From Neolewinella agarilytica (GTDB lineage Bacteria > Bacteroidota > Bacteroidia > Chitinophagales > Saprospiraceae): a stretch of DNA of 64,000 bases. Location: assembly GCF_900110645.1 (NCBI RefSeq), contig NZ_FOFB01000023.1, positions 1 through 64,000 on the forward strand, given 5' to 3'. Position 1 is the stretch's first letter. Each line of letters starts with the position of its first letter. Below the pieces are notes generated by a model, which saw only the letters and a list, made by a program, of their open reading frames with translations, had not been told where the DNA came from and did not search any database. Position numbers and translations under genes: made by a program. Positions 52,346 through 59,827 of the stretch are shown one piece after another.

Positions 52346-53275
52346 ATGCGTTCAAGACTTTTCCCTCTCCTTGCTCTCTTAATCCTCCTCTGCACCTGCG
52401 CCAGCGCCCAAACGGACAATGCCCTGCGCGAAGTCGTCACGAAGACGATTGAAGACACTTACATCTACAAACCAGGGAAAGAACTGGCCGTAGAAGGGGA
52501 GAAAGCAGAAATCTTCGTGGAGACCTGGGATAAGCAAAAGATTCACGTCAAGATTGTCATGACCGCCCGCCACCCGGAGTTGGAACGTGCCAGGAAAGAC
52601 CTGGAAAACCTTAATTACATCGCTGAGGTGGCCGGGCAAAAAATCTTCCTGAAGAACAAGCGCATTGATGAAACGCATAAGCCAAAGAGCGAACTGACCG
52701 TTCACTACTACATCACGCTACCCGAGGAATGTCCCGTTTACCTTAAGAGTCACTTCGGCGGAGCGACGATCTCTAACCTCCGCAACCAACTGCGAATCAA
52801 CGGCGAGTTCTCCGCCATCAACATAGACAACGTTCAGGGCATCCTCGACATTCGCAGTCGCTTCGGAGACATCACCGGAGAGCGAATCGATGGTAACGTA
52901 GTGATTAATTCCCGCCGCTCAGATATTAACCTGTTCGACGTCGGGGGAACCTTTAATATTAACGCTCAATACGGAGAGGTCAAACTGAGCCCCAACGTCC
53001 GGATGCGGGATCTGCAGATCAACGCCGACAAAAGCGACGTCTACATCTACGAGCCCATCGGGGGCGAAGGGATGAACTACGAACTCACCCTCACCAACGG
53101 AGAAATTAAACTCCCCGACGGGCGCAAAGTCATTGAACTGCAACGGACGCCGGAAATTCGCCGCTTCGCCATCCAGCCTTCTGCGGAACGAATGGGAACC
53201 ATTACGGCCAGCGTTACCTTTGGCGATCTTTACCTGGCTAAGCAGACAAAAGAGTTGGAGCGTAAGCGGTTCTGA
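52346..53275 (+). CDS. DUF4097-like beta-helix protein of the sigma operon
   Basis: A 309-residue exported protein with signal FPLLALLILLCTCASAQ; a lipobox reading (LLCTC) is possible but weaker. The body is a run of short strand-turn repeats typical of DUF4097/adhesin-like right-handed beta helices: SHFGGATISNLRNQLRINGEFSAINIDNVQGILDIRSRFGDITGERIDGNVVINSRRSDINLFDVGG ... INAQYGEVKLSPNVRMRDLQINADKSDVYIYEP. DUF4097 proteins often accompany anti-sigma factors and may act as envelope sensors or targets. It is 53 bp after the anti-sigma gene, so third gene of the operon. Its signal peptide is partly encoded by R1 copy 17. Confidence 0.8.
   Translation: MRSRLFPLLALLILLCTCASAQTDNALREVVTKTIEDTYIYKPGKELAVEGEKAEIFVETWDKQKIHVKIVMTARHPELERARKDLENLNYIAEVAGQKIFLKNKRIDETHKPKSELTVHYYITLPEECPVYLKSHFGGATISNLRNQLRINGEFSAINIDNVQGILDIRSRFGDITGERIDGNVVINSRRSDINLFDVGGTFNINAQYGEVKLSPNVRMRDLQINADKSDVYIYEPIGGEGMNYELTLTNGEIKLPDGRKVIELQRTPEIRRFAIQPSAERMGTITASVTFGDLYLAKQTKELERKRF
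52390..52410 (-). repeat. R1 copy 17 inside a signal-peptide region
   Basis: Minus-orientation copy coding for C-T-C-A-S-A-Q, the end of the signal peptide of the 52346 gene. With copy 16 it brackets most of the anti-sigma gene. Confidence 0.7.
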
Positions 53276-53280
53276 TCCGG

Positions 53281-53805
53281 TTACTCACCGGAATAGGGTG
53301 CATGGTCATAGCTAAACACCCGGGTCATCTTCCAGTCTCCATCGCGGAAGGCCCATAGGTGGAAAAAATAGGCGATACCGTTATCATTTGAGTTCGCGAT
53401 ACCGTGGAAAGTATGCTGCCCCCTCAGGATAGCTCCGATGCCCGCCATCGGGAATACCTGGATGCTGCCCGCTACCGGCCGACGTTCAATCTCATTGTTT
53501 TCTCCTCGGCAAAGACCGTTTTTCATCGCAGTTGTGAGCGCCTCCCGGCTGTTCAGGAGGCCGCCTTTGTCATGGTAGAACTCAACATCGTCGTCTACGA
53601 AAGACATCATCGTGTTCAGGTCGCAGTCATTATAGGCTTGCCAGAAAACGCTGTCCATTTCCAGAATAGTTTTCTCGAGCTTGTCCCCCGCCGGCATGGA
53701 TTGAGCGGAGAGAATGCCTGGCGCAGCAGCCAGAGCCAATAGGGTCAGGAAAACGATGACGAAGCGAACCGGCGTAAGGCCAAAAAAGTCAGTAGAATCA
53801 GGCAT
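53281..53805 (-). CDS. SnoaL/DUF4440-type exported protein
   Basis: A 174-residue protein with an N-terminal hydrophobic segment (FVIVFLTLLALAAAPGILSAQ) that fits a signal peptide. The rest is an NTF2-like (SnoaL/DUF4440) cone fold: KTILEMDSVFWQAYNDCDLNTMMSFVDDDVEFYHDKGG, SREALTTAMKNGL, AIGAILRGQHTFHG and YFFHLWAFRDGDWKMTRVFSYDHAP. DUF4440 proteins have diverse roles from enzymes to small-molecule binders, and no ligand can be named. It stands alone and convergent with the sigma operon. Confidence 0.85.
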   Translation of the reverse strand: MPDSTDFFGLTPVRFVIVFLTLLALAAAPGILSAQSMPAGDKLEKTILEMDSVFWQAYNDCDLNTMMSFVDDDVEFYHDKGGLLNSREALTTAMKNGLCRGENNEIERRPVAGSIQVFPMAGIGAILRGQHTFHGIANSNDNGIAYFFHLWAFRDGDWKMTRVFSYDHAPYSGE

Positions 53806-53990
53806 GATGGATCGTGTGTGGTCGGAGCCACGGCAGGATTTCTCCTGCGGCAGCGGGATGTGTGAAGGGTGCTCCCGAAGGGAATCCCTTCAACAAGGAC
53901 GAAGGGGCAAGATGAAGGTTGCATGTTCCCGAGAAATCTGCAACCCGCAACCTGCAACCCACAACTTGCAACCTGCAACCCACCCACACC

Positions 53991-54755
53991 TCAAATCCGC
54001 TCCATCGCCGCCGCCGGTATCCATCCCTGGCGCCCGTCCTCCAGGCTGATTTTAATGAAATCATCAAACTCATCCAGTATCCTGAACTTGAGGCCTTCGG
54101 GGAGGGTTTCTTCCAGCGTGGCGTCGGCGCCGGGGGCTACGCGTAATTCTGCGGAGCTGGCGGTGAGAACGGCTTCTCCATCGTTACTTAGCCAGCTCAG
54201 GCGGCTGTTGCCCATGGCGAAGAACAGGCCGGCAATGAGTAGAAAGGCTACTGCCGAGGGCAGCAGGGCAAAGCGCTTCTTCTCGTCCATGTCTCTGCGG
54301 CGCAAGTACCAGGTTACTCCGCCAATTACAGCCAGTGCCCAGAATAAAAGCGCGAGCCACTGGCAGGTGCTGGCGCCCAGCACGGCGCCCGCGCTGCGCC
54401 ACCAGCGAACGAGGAAAAATTCTTGCAGCTCGAGGGCATTGATACCTGCTTCCGCGCGGACGAACTTCAGGTTGTTTTTCAGGCCCTTGTGGCCGGGCAT
54501 TAGTCTCAGGCCGCGTTCGTAGTTCAGGATAGCCATTCCTGGTTTATTCTGTTCGAACCAGGCATTGCCGAGGGCTTGATAGAGATCGGGGCTTTGTTTG
54601 CCGGTGGCGCGGAGGCTGTCGAGGGCGGTAATGGCAACCCTGCTATCCTCACTCGCAATGGCCTCGCGGGCTGCGGCCAGCCTGTCCTCCTGGGCGAATG
54701 CCGAGGCAGAGAGTAAGGCGAGGCAGAGGATCAATATTTTTAATGGCAGGGGCAT
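53991..54755 (-). CDS. BatE-like TPR and SH3 membrane protein
   Basis: A 254-residue protein from the ATG at 54755. Order: signal peptide (ILCLALLSASAFAQ), TPR-like helices (about 25-95; GNAWFEQNKPGMAILNYERGLRLMPGHKGLKNNLKFV), two membrane helices (CQWLALLFWALAVIGGVTWYL and LLPSAVAFLLIAGLFFAMG) and a C-terminal bacterial SH3 domain (SSAELRVAPGADATLEETLPEGLKFRILDEFDDFIKISLEDGRQGWIPAAAMERI). This is the BatE arrangement of the Bacteroides aerotolerance (Bat) system; the MoxR-like gene at 18221 is not adjacent and no Bat partner genes flank it. Role inferred from architecture. Confidence 0.85.
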   Translation of the reverse strand: MPLPLKILILCLALLSASAFAQEDRLAAAREAIASEDSRVAITALDSLRATGKQSPDLYQALGNAWFEQNKPGMAILNYERGLRLMPGHKGLKNNLKFVRAEAGINALELQEFFLVRWWRSAGAVLGASTCQWLALLFWALAVIGGVTWYLRRRDMDEKKRFALLPSAVAFLLIAGLFFAMGNSRLSWLSNDGEAVLTASSAELRVAPGADATLEETLPEGLKFRILDEFDDFIKISLEDGRQGWIPAAAMERI

Positions 54756-54840
54756 AAGCACAAAAATAAAATAGAATTGCCTGGTAGAGACGTTGTGCGT
54801 CGAAAAATGTCGACGTTGTGCGCCAACCCCGGGCAAGTAA

Positions 54841-56853
54841 TCATTCTTTTCCCCGGGTTTTCAACGGATAATCAATAACGGGAGAAATCCCCGCAGGTAA
54901 GGAACCTTCTTCAGATACTGGCGCCTTTTGCGGCACCCGTTTAGGCCCAAAAAGATCCAGCAAGGTCTTTGGTTTTCGCTCCTCCTCCCAGCGGAAGCCC
55001 TCCAGCCGGAAAGCACCGTGATCCGGTATATCTCCCATAGGTTGCATCTTGCCGCTCGGCTGACTCAGGAAGCGAATCTTCCGCACCGCCTGGTTTTTGA
55101 AGTGCAGCACCATCGCACTACAGGCCGTTTTATTCACCCCGACGTAGGCCCCGGCCTCATCGAGAATGTAATAGATGGCCTCGGCGTTGCCGTTCACTTC
55201 GGTACGGGACAGGGCGGTGCTGTCAAAGAAGGCCTCGATGACCTTACCCTTCACCTGATTGAAAAAGATAAAATCAGAGGTGGTAATCACCAGGGCATTA
55301 CGGATCAGGCGGACTTTATCCGGGGCTTCGTCTTTGAAGAATATCTGTACGGTGTCTCCCGTCAGCTGACTGGTGTCTTGCCACAGCACAGGATCCTGAT
55401 AAAGGGTGAGGACGCTGTCGATAGTGTTGAAACCAAGCGAGTCGCAGACGGCCTGCAGGTCGCTCTTCAGAATCCGCACGTCCCGGTAAGCGGAGAGATA
55501 GCGTATGGAATCCATCGTGATCGTCGTATCTGCTTCTACAATTGGCGTAACGATCAGGGAGTCACCCAGGAAGGTAGAGTCGATGCGGACCGTTCGCTCA
55601 GTGATGGTGGTGTCGAACACCTCAGACTGTACGGAGATCAGCGTATCCGCCGCCATCCACATGGTGTCCTGATCGAGCAGGGCCGTTAGCAGCGGGCGGC
55701 CGCGCGGGCCGCCGGTAGCGTTCAGGTAGCCGGTGTCTTCGTTATAACGGGCCTCGGTGGCCTCGATGGAGATGTTGGCCGAGGTGTCTTGCCAGAAGAC
55801 GTTGCCGCTAGCCTTGCTAAAGCCCGTTTCGGGGTCGGAGTTCAAGCGGTCCGCAACGATGATCATTGGCGGAGCGGAGACCCGGGGGCGCCCCCCGGCC
55901 ACGGCGTAGGTTTCCCGCTTGATGTCGTAGTTGATGGTGTCTCCGGTAACCGTTTGGCTGGAATCGCGGACGCTTGCGTTACCCTCCAGCCGGTAGCGGT
56001 CCTGCCGGCGGAAATAATTGATCCGATCGGCCGTAGCGCGTTGGAATTCGCCTTCGGCGACGTAAGCATCGCCCTCCAGGATGTAGACTTCCTGTCCGCC
56101 GAAGTAGCGGATCGTATCAGCTGCTGCCAGCCGTTCGCCACTTTTATACTGGGCGTTCTGGCTGAAGACAGCCTCGTCGAGCTGCACGTCATAATAACCG
56201 GATTCGCAGTAGATCCGGTGGGTATCTGTACGAATTACCGTAGGGCCGAGGAAGTAAACGCGATCGGCGTTCAGGTCATATTTCAGGGTGTCGGCCCGCA
56301 TCTCAAAGCGGTCGTCAATGACGACGACGCTGTCGCGGAAGTAGACCAGTTGCTCATTAGCATAGTAGTAGCCGTGGGTGGAGTTGAGCTCGGTTCCCTT
56401 GTTCACGATGCGGCCGCCCGTGTGGTAAGTTGCCAGTTTGGTCGCCAGGTTGTAGGCCAGCCGGTTGGTGTACAGCTCCGTTTCGCCGCGTTGCAGCACG
56501 ACCTTACCGATCAGGTCGGCCAGCCGCGTCTCGGCGTTGTAGTCGAGCTCATCGGCGAAAGCTGCCAGGCTGTCCCCCTGCTGAATGATCACATTGTCGT
56601 AGGCATTCACTTGCACACTTTCAAAAAGCAGTACGCTGTCGCCATACATGAAAATACTATCCTGACTCAGCTCGACCTCGCCCACGAGAAGCTGCGTACT
56701 GCCCCGGTTAAGCATGCGCAGCTCGTTGGCCTTATCGATGTTCACCACTTCCTTCACGGTGCTATCCTGTGCGGGCACGGTAGTCTGGGCGCGGACGCAG
56801 GTGCCGAGCAGAACTAAAAGAGCAATGATGTACCAGGCGGTCAGCTTTTGCAT
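54841..56853 (-). CDS. OstA/LptA-like domain protein
   Basis: A 670-residue exported protein with signal (TAWYIIALLVLLGTCVRAQ), partly coded by R1 copy 18. The body repeats an OstA (LptA/LptD N-domain) beta-jellyroll pattern: strands such as ADELDYNAETRLADLIGKVVLQRGETELYTNRLAYNLATKLATYHTGGRIV, then ADRINYFRRQDRYRLEGNASVRD and EATEARYNEDTGYLNATGG. LptA forms the periplasmic LPS bridge. At this length (LptA is about 180 residues) it is more like a Bacteroidota multi-domain relative. It ends in a proline-rich tail. Overall it is probably an envelope lipid-transport or outer-membrane biogenesis protein. Confidence 0.78.
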   Translation of the reverse strand: MQKLTAWYIIALLVLLGTCVRAQTTVPAQDSTVKEVVNIDKANELRMLNRGSTQLLVGEVELSQDSIFMYGDSVLLFESVQVNAYDNVIIQQGDSLAAFADELDYNAETRLADLIGKVVLQRGETELYTNRLAYNLATKLATYHTGGRIVNKGTELNSTHGYYYANEQLVYFRDSVVVIDDRFEMRADTLKYDLNADRVYFLGPTVIRTDTHRIYCESGYYDVQLDEAVFSQNAQYKSGERLAAADTIRYFGGQEVYILEGDAYVAEGEFQRATADRINYFRRQDRYRLEGNASVRDSSQTVTGDTINYDIKRETYAVAGGRPRVSAPPMIIVADRLNSDPETGFSKASGNVFWQDTSANISIEATEARYNEDTGYLNATGGPRGRPLLTALLDQDTMWMAADTLISVQSEVFDTTITERTVRIDSTFLGDSLIVTPIVEADTTITMDSIRYLSAYRDVRILKSDLQAVCDSLGFNTIDSVLTLYQDPVLWQDTSQLTGDTVQIFFKDEAPDKVRLIRNALVITTSDFIFFNQVKGKVIEAFFDSTALSRTEVNGNAEAIYYILDEAGAYVGVNKTACSAMVLHFKNQAVRKIRFLSQPSGKMQPMGDIPDHGAFRLEGFRWEEERKPKTLLDLFGPKRVPQKAPVSEEGSLPAGISPVIDYPLKTRGKE
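56787..56804 (+). repeat. R1 copy 18 inside the OstA-like signal peptide
   Basis: 18 of 20 consensus bases. On the coding (minus) strand it encodes G-T-C-V-R-A-Q at the signal-peptide end. Confidence 0.8.
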
Positions 56854-57041
56854 AGAAGGCGCAAAGATATAAAGGCAGCTGTTGGCTTTCGTCAGCGGGA
56901 GGAATTGAGTTCGTTGGCCGAACGTGGTATAGATACCCGGAGCACTCCCCGGTGTGCGCGGTTCTCTGGGTTTTAACGGTGGTTTAACGATTGGGGAGAG
57001 GCACACACGCTAAAACTACTTGTCGTAAGGACAGCAGGGAG

Positions 57042-57159
57042 ACCTCGCTTCGGCCCGACCGCCTCCACTGGCCGGCTGGCGGAGACGGTCGGGCGCATAA
57101 GCCAGCATGGGGAAGTCGCTGAAAGCTGCTTCCCCATGCTGATTTATGCGTCCGGACGC
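57042..57159. repeat. Nested palindrome upstream of the OstA-like gene
   Basis: Part of the 383-bp gap 56854-57236, which has no gene. It holds CCCGACCG/CGGTCGGG around a GGCCGGC centre (57055-57093), a 7+13-bp stem CGCATAA..CAGCATGGGGAAG (57094-57115) against CTTCCCCATGCTG..TTATGCG (57129-57150), and GCGTCCGGACGC (57148-57159). It shares GCGTCC/GGACGC words with the elements at 5812, 24008 and 59766. Confidence 0.75.
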
Positions 57160-57214
57160 TCGAAGCGCTATCAGGCGTTAGCAGCTCCCAAACCCGGCTC
57201 TCCTAAACCTCCCT

Positions 57215-57234
57215 TTGCACCCGCGGATGCGCCC
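57215..57234 (-). repeat. R1 dispersed repeat, copy 19
   Basis: TTGCACCCGCGGATGCGCCC, ending three bases before the CvpA stop codon at 57237. With copy 18 it brackets the intergenic palindrome. Confidence 0.75.
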
Positions 57235-57236
57235 CT

Positions 57237-57812
57237 TTATTCTTCCAGGTCGAAAATGGAGTCATTCTCGTCCTTATCCACGCTCTCGCTCAGGCGGTCC
57301 ATCGCGTCAACGGCCTTGTCGTAGAAGTCGCGGAAGACGGGGTAAAGGCTTTTGCCTTGTTCCCAAACGGCCATACGAATCTGGCTCAGCGGTTGGTAGG
57401 TGATGCTTGTCGTGCGGACTTCATCGCTGATGATCCGGCTGCGGTCACCAAAATAGACCAGCCCGGAAAAGATGAAGGTGAAGAAGAGGCCGGAGAGTAT
57501 CCCACCCAATATTTGGTTGATGAAGTTGATGTTCACCGTCTCCAGGAAACCGGTGAGGCCGCGGGAAACGATCTTAAAGAGGACCAGCGTCAGGAAAAAG
57601 ACGAGAATGAAACCCAGCAGGAAGGAGCCGCCGGTAGTAATTACCGGAAACCATTCATAGAGGACATCGCCCATAATGGGGCCGAATTTCATCGCCGCCA
57701 GAATGCCGAAAACGTAACTGGCCAGCGTCAGGACGGTGGCGATAATGCCCTTGCTGTAGCCGATCCAGAAACCGTAAGCAAGGAAAATCAGACAAATAAT
57801 ATCAATAGCCAT
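57237..57812 (-). CDS. CvpA family membrane protein
   Basis: A 191-residue inner-membrane protein with four hydrophobic helices (MAIDIICLIFLAYGFWIGYSKG, TVLTLASYVFGILAA, SFLLGFILVFFLTLVLF, ILGGILSGLFFTFIFSGLVYF) and a charged C-terminal tail. It matches CvpA, named for colicin V production in E. coli and now linked to envelope and cell-growth functions. The FWIGYSKG, VSRGLTGFLETVNINFINQILGGIL segments are the family's conserved parts. The tail (DRLSESVDKDENDSIFDLEE) is acidic. Monocistronic. Confidence 0.9.
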   Translation of the reverse strand: MAIDIICLIFLAYGFWIGYSKGIIATVLTLASYVFGILAAMKFGPIMGDVLYEWFPVITTGGSFLLGFILVFFLTLVLFKIVSRGLTGFLETVNINFINQILGGILSGLFFTFIFSGLVYFGDRSRIISDEVRTTSITYQPLSQIRMAVWEQGKSLYPVFRDFYDKAVDAMDRLSESVDKDENDSIFDLEE

Positions 57813-58051
57813 GGTGCAAAGTTAGGGCATGGAGAGCAAGTAAATTCTTAGCCTCACGATGATGAGACAACCGAAACTACGATAAGAGATGCGCTCTGCC
57901 GCATTTTTGGCCGTCGTTTATACGGGCGATTCCGTTTTTTAGACGAACGTCAGTTTCGGCAACAGAAAGCGCCTTTTTCCGTTTCTTTGTCGCTTGTTCG
58001 TGAGGCCTTCCTGCCCCGAACCTGATTTTGACCTCAACTACACCAATAAAT

Positions 58052-58990
58052 ATGATCCGCATTCTCGCCAACGACGGCATCGCCCCCAACGGTAAAGCGC
58101 AACTCGAAGCCGCCGGCTTCGAAGTTGTCACTGATCACATCCCGCAGGATGAGCTGATGACGAAGCTCAACGACTTTGACGTCATCTGTGTCCGCAGTGC
58201 CACGAAGGTGCGCCAGGAACTCATCGACGCCAGCCCCAACCTCAAGGTTATTTGCCGTGGCGGAGTTGGTATCGATAACATCGACCACGCGTACGCCAAG
58301 ACGAAGGGTATCCCCACTTACAATACCCCCGCCGCTTCCAGTGCCAGTGTGGCGGAGTTGGTCTTCGGTCATTTCTTCGGTCTCAGCCGGGGCATCCACC
58401 GCTCTAACTTTGAGCTCCGCCAGGAAGGCAGTGAGTTTAAAAAGCTGAAAAAAGCCTACGCTGGCGGCCAGGAGCTCCGGGGCAAGACACTCGGTATCCT
58501 CGGCTTCGGTCGTATTGGCGTAGAAGCTGCCCGCATTGCGCTGGGGCTGGGCATGAACGTTTTACCCGTTGACCTGGTCAAGACCTCCGAGACCATCACC
58601 ATCGATATGATGGGCGGTCATTCCGTTAGCATCGAGGTGCCCGTAGTCCCTATGGATCAGATGCTCGCCGAAGCCGACTACATCACCATCCACGTTCCCG
58701 GCGGTGACCTGATCGGCGAAGCCGAGCTCGACAAAATGAAGGACGGTGTCATCATCGCCAACACCAGCCGAGGTGGCGTCATCAACGAAGATGCCCTGCT
58801 GGCCGCTCTGAACTCCGGTAAGATCGGAGGTGCTGCTCTGGACGTATTCGTCGGAGAACCCAACCCCCGCCGTGATCTGCTCGAACACCCCGGCATCAGC
58901 GTCACGCCGCACATCGGTGCCGCTACCGGAGAGGCTCAGTACAATATCGGTACGGAGCTGGCGGATCAGATTATTGCGCACTTTAAATAA
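58052..58990 (+). CDS. D-3-phosphoglycerate dehydrogenase-like 2-hydroxyacid dehydrogenase
   Basis: A 312-residue cytoplasmic D-2-hydroxyacid dehydrogenase; by similarity it starts serine synthesis by oxidising 3-phosphoglycerate. The NAD-binding Rossmann motif GILGFGRIG is near residue 150. The catalytic triad is visible: Arg in ANTSRGGVINEDAL, Glu in VGEPNPR and His in PHIGAAT. VRSATKVRQELIDASPNLKVICRGGVGIDNID is the typical substrate-side block. The C-terminal ACT/ASB regulatory domain of long SerA forms is missing, as in many Bacteroidota SerA. An R3 array begins at the stop. Substrate inferred. Confidence 0.9.
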   Translation: MIRILANDGIAPNGKAQLEAAGFEVVTDHIPQDELMTKLNDFDVICVRSATKVRQELIDASPNLKVICRGGVGIDNIDHAYAKTKGIPTYNTPAASSASVAELVFGHFFGLSRGIHRSNFELRQEGSEFKKLKKAYAGGQELRGKTLGILGFGRIGVEAARIALGLGMNVLPVDLVKTSETITIDMMGGHSVSIEVPVVPMDQMLAEADYITIHVPGGDLIGEAELDKMKDGVIIANTSRGGVINEDALLAALNSGKIGGAALDVFVGEPNPRRDLLEHPGISVTPHIGAATGEAQYNIGTELADQIIAHFK

Positions 58991-59163
58991 AGCGCTGGGC
59001 GCTTTTTTAAGACGCAGCAGTCGCTTCGCACTTTTAGGGCTTCGGTAAAGACTTGCCGGAGCCCTAAAAGGGTAGCGTCTAAAAACCGCGAAGCGGTGTC
59101 TAAAAGAAAGAGGAACGATAGCGATCTCTTTTGCCTGAAAAAGTCGCGTCAGCGACGCCTAAA
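58990..59163 (+). repeat. R3 3'-end repeat, copy 4
   Basis: Immediately behind the dehydrogenase: GCGCTGGGCGC-TTTTTT, AAGACGCAGCAGTCGC, TTTTAGGGCTTCGG ... GCCGGAGCCCTAAAA, then GCGTCTAAAAACCGCGAAGC, GGTGTCTAAAAGAAAGAG. The last part is close to the reverse complement of 24903-24958. A larger inverted repeat (TTAGGGCTTCGG/CCGGAGCCCTAA) can also fold. It probably overlaps the end of the convergent deaminase gene. Confidence 0.7.
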
Positions 59164-59635
59164 GCAACTCTCCCGAGAAGCCAAAAGGCAGCAAATTCCC
59201 CGCCGAGGCAAAGACATAAACCGGCCCTGTTTCCCCCTGTAGAATCAGCTTCATCTTTTTGCGGAAGCGCGTTTCGTGTTCGTGCAGTTGCTGCCGGCAG
59301 GAGCCACAGGGGCTGGCGGGTTGGTCAAGTACCTGCTTAGGAGACTTTACCGTGATGGCCATGGCAACGACGGCCATGCCCGGCCGCTGGCTGGCGGCCG
59401 CAGCGAGGGTGGCGGGCTCCGCGCAGATGCACATGGGGTAGGCCGCGTTTTCCGTGTTCCAGCCGGTGACGATGGTGCCGTCTTCCAGTCTGGCGGCGGC
59501 GGCTACCTGAAAGTTGGAGTACGGTGAGTAGCTGTTGGGGAGGGCTGCTTTAGCCGTTTGCAACAGGCTTTTATCCTCAGTAGTGAGGTCTTCCGGGGAG
59601 GCGAAGGACTCGTAAGATATCGTATGTCTGGGCAT
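59159..59635 (-). CDS. cdd: Cytidine deaminase
   Basis: Deaminates cytidine and deoxycytidine to uridine and deoxyuridine in pyrimidine salvage. The 158-residue enzyme starts at the ATG at 59635; the upstream extension is not conserved-looking. Zinc ligands Cys71, Cys110 and Cys113 and the proton-shuttling Glu73 are in MCICAEPA and PCGSCRQQL. The NSYSPYSNFQVAAAA opening and ENAAYP are family features. The CAE segment reads MCICAE rather than the usual TVCAE. A short C-terminal LLPFGFSGELL is standard. Secure. Confidence 0.95.
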   Translation of the reverse strand: MPRHTISYESFASPEDLTTEDKSLLQTAKAALPNSYSPYSNFQVAAAARLEDGTIVTGWNTENAAYPMCICAEPATLAAAASQRPGMAVVAMAITVKSPKQVLDQPASPCGSCRQQLHEHETRFRKKMKLILQGETGPVYVFASAGNLLPFGFSGELL

Positions 59636-59765
59636 AAAACGATTATTTTGAGGAGGCGTTTTTTTCTGTCTGTAGGTGCAGTAGCGTTCACCCAAAGATA
59701 CTTTATTAACACAGGGAGTATGTGGTCAGGTAGCTGGTGAGCCAGGGTAAGCTCTCCGCTGGGAT

Positions 59766-59815
59766 GGGACGCTACAAGTCCTGTTAACTGGACTAAGTGG
59801 TCCTCGAAGCGTCCC
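59766..59815. repeat. Palindrome GGGACGCT / AGCGTCCC
   Basis: GGGACGCT (59766-59773) and AGCGTCCC (59808-59815) pair, with an inner AGTCC/GGACT stem. Its words match the palindromes at 5858, 24008 and 57148. It lies in the gap between cytidine deaminase and the transporter. Confidence 0.7.
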
Positions 59816-59827
59816 GCAGTATTGCGG

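Noticed and set aside
55789-56817. Long plus-strand ORF (342 residues) opposite the OstA-like gene
   Set aside because: Exact antisense of a convincing OstA-type gene; codon symmetry in a GC-rich gene produces long antisense frames.
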